Positions 32,915 through 36,720 of a stretch of DNA of 36,720 nt are shown in pieces. The DNA comes from Seison nebaliae (lineage: Eukaryota > Rotifera > Pararotatoria > Seisonacea > Seisonidae), in contig JALJEE010003257.1 in the NCBI GenBank assembly GCA_023231475.1, positions 1-36,720 on the forward strand, written 5' to 3'. The notes under the pieces are model-generated. The model was not told the DNA's origin and made no database searches. It saw only the letters and a program-made list of their open reading frames with translations. A program made the translations under genes and the position numbers. Within the stretch, counting starts at the first letter, position 1, and each line of letters opens with the position of its first letter.

Positions 32915-34405
32915 TTATAATGACGAAGCATTCTGTGTCAACAGATCTGAGGCACATATCGCTTCTCCCCCATCATTCAATGATCGTTGTGTTAACATCG
33001 ATGTCAATAGATCGACGGCTGGATCATCAATTTGTTCAACATTCAAAATTTTAGCAATTTCACCTTCATCGTCAATATCGTCGCAAGATGACGAATCGGA
33101 ATGATCATCCTCCATTTCTTCCAATTGTTTTCTTTCAAAAATTTCACGAATACTTTTATCACATTGTTCGATGAAATGATTTAGAGGATTCTCATCGATC
33201 ATTCCTGATGGTTTTGTTGATGGATAAATTTTATTGATAATTTCTTGACTATTTGATGATTTGAAAATGGATTCGATATTATCTAATAAATGAGAGACGA
33301 GTTTCGATTCTAAATGTTCACTAATTGCTTTTGGTTGTAATCGATTATATGGATTAGTGACATTTTGTTTTGTAACTGATGAAATGGTTTGATTCGATTC
33401 TTCATTCACAATTGATTTCTTTCCAATTAATAATTTCATTTCTTCACCAGTTTCGCTTAATAAACTAGTATCGATATGTTCGATATAACTATCTAATTCT
33501 TCTACTGATATTTCTAGCCATCGTTCGTCATTGCAACATAAATTTTTATAATGAACAAATGACGAATCATCATTGTGAGAATAATGAGATAAATCGATTT
33601 TTTTCTCACGAATATATTTCCCTAAAATATATGCGAATGCTTTCGACAATTCAAAATTTCGAATTTCACGGACATTATTAAATCGTGAAATGAGATTAAC
33701 ATAATTATATTTAGTTGTTAAGATTTTTATGGTTTCCATATCTTCATTATAAATAATTGATTGTTGATTCCATTCATTCTCTCTATCTTCACTAACTGAA
33801 ATCACCAATCTTTTCATCAATTCATAATAGTCTTTCTCCGTCAACGAATTAACGAATTTCAAATATTTCTTTGGTATTTCCAGAGGGAAGATATGTCGAT
33901 TAAAACAATCAGTAGTCATTGATCGTAATCGAATACGAATAATTTCTTGAGCGAATTCATCCAATTCTATCCATTTACTCTTATCAGTCAATTGATTCTC
34001 CTTCGAATTTCTTATCATAATCAATCGATCCATATGGAAGAATATCAACGGTTCACCATTATCATCGTTTATACTTTCCGGTAACGTGTCAGCGATTTCT
34101 CCTAAAATAAATTCTCCATTCGAATCCCAAATTCGACAGATTATTTCTTTATGAACTGAACTCACTTCTTTCAATATTTTTACACATTTCCATTCTTCTT
34201 CAATACAACCACCAATATCTAATGATTTTCTTTTCATTGAACAATTATCCAAATGAGATATTGGTGGAAGTTGAAATTCATCTCGATTCCATATATATTT
34301 CTCACTTCTCTCTCGAATTAAATCACTAATTTCTTTGTAATGTTTTGAGAGATAATTTTTTTCGATCTCTATCAATTCGATCTCTATCGTTAACATATTG
34401 TTCAT
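32915..34405 (-). CDS. ECD: Ecdysoneless homologue (ECD/SGT1 family)
   Basis: This is a single exon of 496 residues, somewhat shorter than human ECD (about 644). ECD is a conserved nuclear/cytoplasmic protein first found through ecdysone deficiency in flies. It works with PRPF8 and the R2TP chaperone in spliceosome assembly and in cell-cycle and p53 control. Conserved blocks: KYIWNRDEF near 36-44 (human PYIWQNQPF); IEEEWKCVKIL near 68-78 (human IEDEWFIVYVI); DSNGEFILGEIADTLP near 94-109 (human DNDGEFLLIEAADFLP); DERWLEISVEELDSYI near 290-310 (human DDQWLDLSPDQLDQLL); an acidic, Ser-rich stretch near 440; and DPAVDLLTSM near 460 (human GPASNLLQSM). The first ATG at 34405 gives a short N-terminus. 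A second ATG three codons on is equally possible. Confidence 0.88.
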   Translation of the reverse strand: MNNMLTIEIELIEIEKNYLSKHYKEISDLIRERSEKYIWNRDEFQLPPISHLDNCSMKRKSLDIGGCIEEEWKCVKILKEVSSVHKEIICRIWDSNGEFILGEIADTLPESINDDNGEPLIFFHMDRLIMIRNSKENQLTDKSKWIELDEFAQEIIRIRLRSMTTDCFNRHIFPLEIPKKYLKFVNSLTEKDYYELMKRLVISVSEDRENEWNQQSIIYNEDMETIKILTTKYNYVNLISRFNNVREIRNFELSKAFAYILGKYIREKKIDLSHYSHNDDSSFVHYKNLCCNDERWLEISVEELDSYIEHIDTSLLSETGEEMKLLIGKKSIVNEESNQTISSVTKQNVTNPYNRLQPKAISEHLESKLVSHLLDNIESIFKSSNSQEIINKIYPSTKPSGMIDENPLNHFIEQCDKSIREIFERKQLEEMEDDHSDSSSCDDIDDEGEIAKILNVEQIDDPAVDLLTSMLTQRSLNDGGEAICASDLLTQNASSL

Positions 34406-34536
34406 GAATGTGGAAGTAATGAAATTTGATAGAAAAACTGGATTCTAATAAAAATTATAACACAAATTAAAAAAATGGTCAGTAATGTGACTTTTTTGAT
34501 GAATGTAACACAAAAATGAATATTGATAATTATGAA

Positions 34537-35347
34537 TTAAGTTTTAATTTCATTGTTCTTCTTTAAATAATGTTTCATTTTTCTACAAATAAAAATATTG
34601 AAAATTTATTGATGGAAAAAAAATTGAAAAAGAATAACTTTCTTATTCGTTTCTTAATTGGTTCTGGTAATTTTGTTAAAAATTCTAATGAGACATCGTT
34701 AATATAAAAATATTCTTTTTCCTTCTTCTCTGACGTTGTTGTTGTTGTTATTGTAGAAGGTGGCGTGTTGGATGTTTGAATTTCATCAACTTTTCTTCTT
34801 TTATTAAATTCGTTAACATTCATTAATGATGATTCGTTCCCAATCGTTACTATAAATAGAAATGATAAGATGATGAGAAAATTGAAGAAGAAAAACTTTT
34901 CTCGTTCGTATCAAGAACACTTCTCTTTTGATTTTTATGTTTTTCCGATGTTTTTTCCTGAATATCGTCATTTTCATTATCATTATTTGGTCTGTTTCGT
35001 TTCCATTCCAGTTTGGAGGAATTGTTCGTACAATTATTATCTTCATTATTATTCATTTGACTCAATGGTGCACTATACATGAAAGCTAATCCGACTTTTG
35101 CTTTCTCATTTCCCATCAACGATTGATTGGCATACATGTCATGTTCTTTCTCACGTTGAATTCTCAAATCTTCTTGTCTCTTAATATGTTCCGCCTCGTT
35201 CTTCTCAGCGAGAAATCTCTACAATTTTCAACATTTTACAATTTGGGGAATTTAATGAATGAAAAGAAAACGAACTCGTTCTTGGTTGCCACGATTAGTT
35301 GGATGAAACCATTTCTTTGACATATAATTCTCATATCCTTTTCCCAT
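34537..35347 (-). CDS. CIR_N-domain nuclear protein (CIR1-like corepressor/splicing factor)
   Basis: The rebuilt coding sequence is complement(join(34537..34582,34639..34849,34897..35218,35276..35347)), 216 residues. The N-terminal CIR_N domain is clear: MGKGYENYMSKKWFHP (human CIR1 MGKSFANFMCKKDFHP), then a charged helix, then SLMGNEKAKVGLAFMYSAP near 70-88 (human LLMGDERVKNGLNFMYEAP), and KLEWKR after an Asn-rich insert (human KFEWQK). Human CIR1 bridges RBPJ/CBF1 to SAP30 and HDACs and is also linked to splicing. The CIR1 zinc knuckle and Arg/Ser tail are absent here; the tail is basic (KKRIRKK). Introns are 57, 47 and 56 nt. If the last intron is kept, translation ends at 34575 with a hydrophobic tail that looks intronic. 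It is the first gene of the minus-strand run and divergent from the Arg/Pro-rich gene. Confidence 0.83.
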
Positions 35348-35797
35348 TTTCGACGCTTTTCAAACAAACGTTATTTCTTCGAAAAAACAATACGATTCTT
35401 AGAAAATAAAAAGTATATTTCTTATTGTGATAATTTGAAGCTATTAATTTGAGTTAATAACAAAGTTCATAATTTGAATATTTAAACGATTAATTCGTTT
35501 ATGTGTCATGTTAGATTAGGCCTGGCGCCAAGTTCGAATAAGGAATATTTTAAGTACAAAATATATTAGGTCATTTTAAAATTATTTAAACTATACAATA
35601 TATTTAGAGAGTTTTAAATTTTATTGTTATGTCCAGCAATTTTTGATTCGTCCGAACTTGTTATGTAACATGGAAAAGAAGAAAAGTTATGAGATCAATT
35701 GTGTGAATTTCAATTGTTCGAGTTTGAGAAGTTCTCACTCACCAGCTAATTATTTCATATTTTAAGTATATAAATTAGGAGATGTGATGGGTTAATT
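35348..35797. promoter_or_regulatory. Divergent promoter region, 450 bp
   Basis: This spacer lies between the ATG of the CIR_N gene (minus) and the ATG of the Arg/Pro-rich gene (plus), so both promoters must sit here unless there are upstream untranslated exons. It is AT-rich, with one TATA-like site close to the plus-strand ATG. A 31-codon plus-strand frame (35670-35765) precedes it in the same spacer, without supporting features. Confidence 0.5.
35767..35774 (+). promoter_or_regulatory. TATA-box-like element
   Basis: TATATAAA lies 24 bases before the T of the nearest ATG region (ATG at 35798). A TATA box normally sets transcription start about 30 bases downstream, which would fall at or beside this ATG. 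So either the mRNA is nearly leaderless, or translation begins at the second in-frame ATG (35807), or the element is fortuitous in AT-rich DNA. Confidence 0.35.
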
Positions 35798-36720
35798 ATG
35801 GCAGCAATGAAACGAATATTTTGTTTATTGCTTGCATTCACTCTATTATTTTCCATTTTAGCTCAGATTCAAAATGGAATAGCCAACTTGGCCTCAAATG
35901 AGAATGAAGATTTGAAGTCAAAAAAGTATCGGACTGTGGCCGAACTTGTAGAAGCAACCGATTCTTTGGGTATTCAATCCAATAAATTTCTGATTACAAA
36001 TGGAAAGTTAAGGAATACATTGGAATTAACAGAACAAAATCAGAAAACATTGACTCGCCAAAAAAAAGGATTATTCAGAAGAAGACGAAGACGACGAAGA
36101 CGAGCAAAACGTCCAAGACCAAGACCAAGACCAAGACCAAGACCAAGACGTCCTGTTAGGAAAAGGAGACGAAGTCGTCGTCGACGTAAACTATTCCGTA
36201 TACGTTTACGGGGAAGGAGACTTCGACGAATTCGATTAAGACTGAGGAGACGAAGAAGACGAAGACGTCGAAGGCGTCCTAGACCACGCCCCCGACCACG
36301 TCCCCGACCACGTCCAAGACCACGTCCTCGACCACGTCCAAGACCACGTCCAAGACCAAGACCACCAATTAGAAGACGAAGAAGACGCCGTAGAAGAAGA
36401 CGACGAAGAAGACGACGAAGAAGACGCCGTAGACGTAGAAGGAGACCAAGGCCGAGACCACGTCCGAGACCACGTCCAAGACCGAGACCTCCAATAAGAA
36501 GACGCCTAAGAAGAAGAATACGTAGAAGAATTCGTCGTAGAATAAGACGAAGAAGAAGGATTCGACGACCAAGGCCGAGACCACGACCACGACCACGACC
36601 ACGTCCAAGACCACGACCACGACCACGTCCAAGACCACGTCCAAGACCACGTCCAAGACCACGTCCAAGACCACGTCCAAGACCACGACCAACACCACGT
36701 CCAAGACCACGACCACGAAC
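35798..36720 (+). CDS. Secreted arginine/proline-polymer protein (partial, open at window edge)
   Basis: An uninterrupted plus-strand frame of 307 codons has no stop before the window end. Residues 1-22 form a classical signal peptide: basic start MKR (M4), a hydrophobic core CLLLAFTLLFSIL, then a small residue for cleavage (A22). Residues 23-90 are a near-neutral ordinary-composition segment ending R87-Q-K-K90-G, a dibasic, furin-like boundary. From residue 94 the sequence is almost only Arg and Pro. It runs nine Arg; six Pro-Arg pairs; an Arg/Leu/Ile part; eleven Arg (150-160); about fifteen Pro-Arg pairs ending RPPI; 25 Arg (192-216); seven Pro-Arg pairs ending PPI; an RRRIRRR-type part; and about 25 Pro-Arg pairs to the edge, with one Thr. 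By hand count, 94-307 has 134 Arg and 57 Pro. I recognise no homologue. RPPIRR motifs recall bovine Bac5/Bac7 proline-arginine antimicrobial peptides; nucleic-acid or polyanion binding is another possibility. The function is inferred only from composition. Confidence 0.83.
   Translation, partial: MAAMKRIFCLLLAFTLLFSILAQIQNGIANLASNENEDLKSKKYRTVAELVEATDSLGIQSNKFLITNGKLRNTLELTEQNQKTLTRQKKGLFRRRRRRRRRAKRPRPRPRPRPRPRRPVRKRRRSRRRRKLFRIRLRGRRLRRIRLRLRRRRRRRRRRRPRPRPRPRPRPRPRPRPRPRPRPRPRPRPPIRRRRRRRRRRRRRRRRRRRRRRRRRPRPRPRPRPRPRPRPPIRRRLRRRIRRRIRRRIRRRRRIRRPRPRPRPRPRPRPRPRPRPRPRPRPRPRPRPRPRPRPRPRPTPRPRPRPR
36569..36717 (+). repeat. Tandem 12-bp coding repeat (Pro-Arg-Pro-Arg)
   Basis: CCA-CGT-CCA-AGA units recur nearly exactly, mixed with CCA-CGA pairs, and run to the window edge. 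Related but more diverged copies lie at 36278-36367 and 36446-36493. The most homogeneous part is the last, which suggests the newest expansion. Confidence 0.85.

Noticed and set aside
35670-35765. 31-codon frame upstream of the Arg/Pro gene
   Set aside because: Ordinary length for chance; it overlaps no other evidence and ends just before the TATA-like box.
36369-36716. Minus-strand open frame rich in Val, Leu and Asp
   Set aside because: It is the reverse complement of the Arg/Pro codons of the plus-strand gene; such composition rarely gives stops on the opposite strand. The plus frame has a signal peptide and continues much further upstream.

Overview
The window is nuclear DNA from a compact, AT-rich eukaryotic genome. 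Eight protein-coding loci and one decayed transposon fragment can be supported. Introns are very short (mostly 33 to 57 nt, GT...AG, usually starting GTT), and intergenic DNA is full of triplet and dinucleotide microsatellites. The gene repertoire is animal: ECD, PIGQ, POLR3D, a CIR_N-domain protein, a calpain homologue and a C2H2 protein with Asn runs. My best guess is a small-genome invertebrate, for example an acariform mite. That guess rests on style, not on a diagnostic gene.

Layout, left to right. (1) 3-468, plus: a frameshifted remnant resembling the C-terminal end of a non-LTR reverse transcriptase. (2) 1011-2551, minus: a two-exon VWA protein with a Sec23/24-like zinc finger. (3) 3250-7041, minus: a single-exon calpain-like protein that has lost the catalytic Cys and His. 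(4) 7042-12863: about 5.8 kb with no gene I can support. (5) 12864-16922, minus: a three-exon C2H2 zinc-finger protein whose first finger is split by an intron. (6) 16923 to about 29650: roughly 13 kb with no recognisable gene, rich in microsatellites, with a few GC-richer islands. It may be regulatory DNA or 5' UTR and intron of the zinc-finger gene. (7) 30027-35347, minus: a tight head-to-tail run of four housekeeping genes, in transcription order CIR_N protein, ECD, PIGQ, POLR3D, separated by only about 131, 119 and 258 bp. I rebuilt all of their exons except ECD, which is one exon. (8) From 35798, plus, running off the right edge: an intronless reading frame with a signal peptide, a roughly 68-residue linker ending in a basic processing-like site, and then an extreme arginine/proline polymer.

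The four-gene cluster covers nuclear RNA work and membrane anchor synthesis: CIR_N and ECD are splicing/transcription-linked families, POLR3D is an RNA polymerase III subunit, and PIGQ is in the first step of GPI anchor synthesis. No single pathway joins them, so the arrangement looks like compaction rather than a functional operon.

The most unusual item is the secreted Arg/Pro protein at the right edge. By hand count, residues 94 to 307 contain about 134 Arg and 57 Pro, including 25 consecutive Arg and a run of about 25 Pro-Arg pairs. It shares a 451-bp divergent promoter region with the CIR_N gene. Its layout resembles a proline/arginine-rich antimicrobial precursor, but it has no obvious described counterpart that I recognise.
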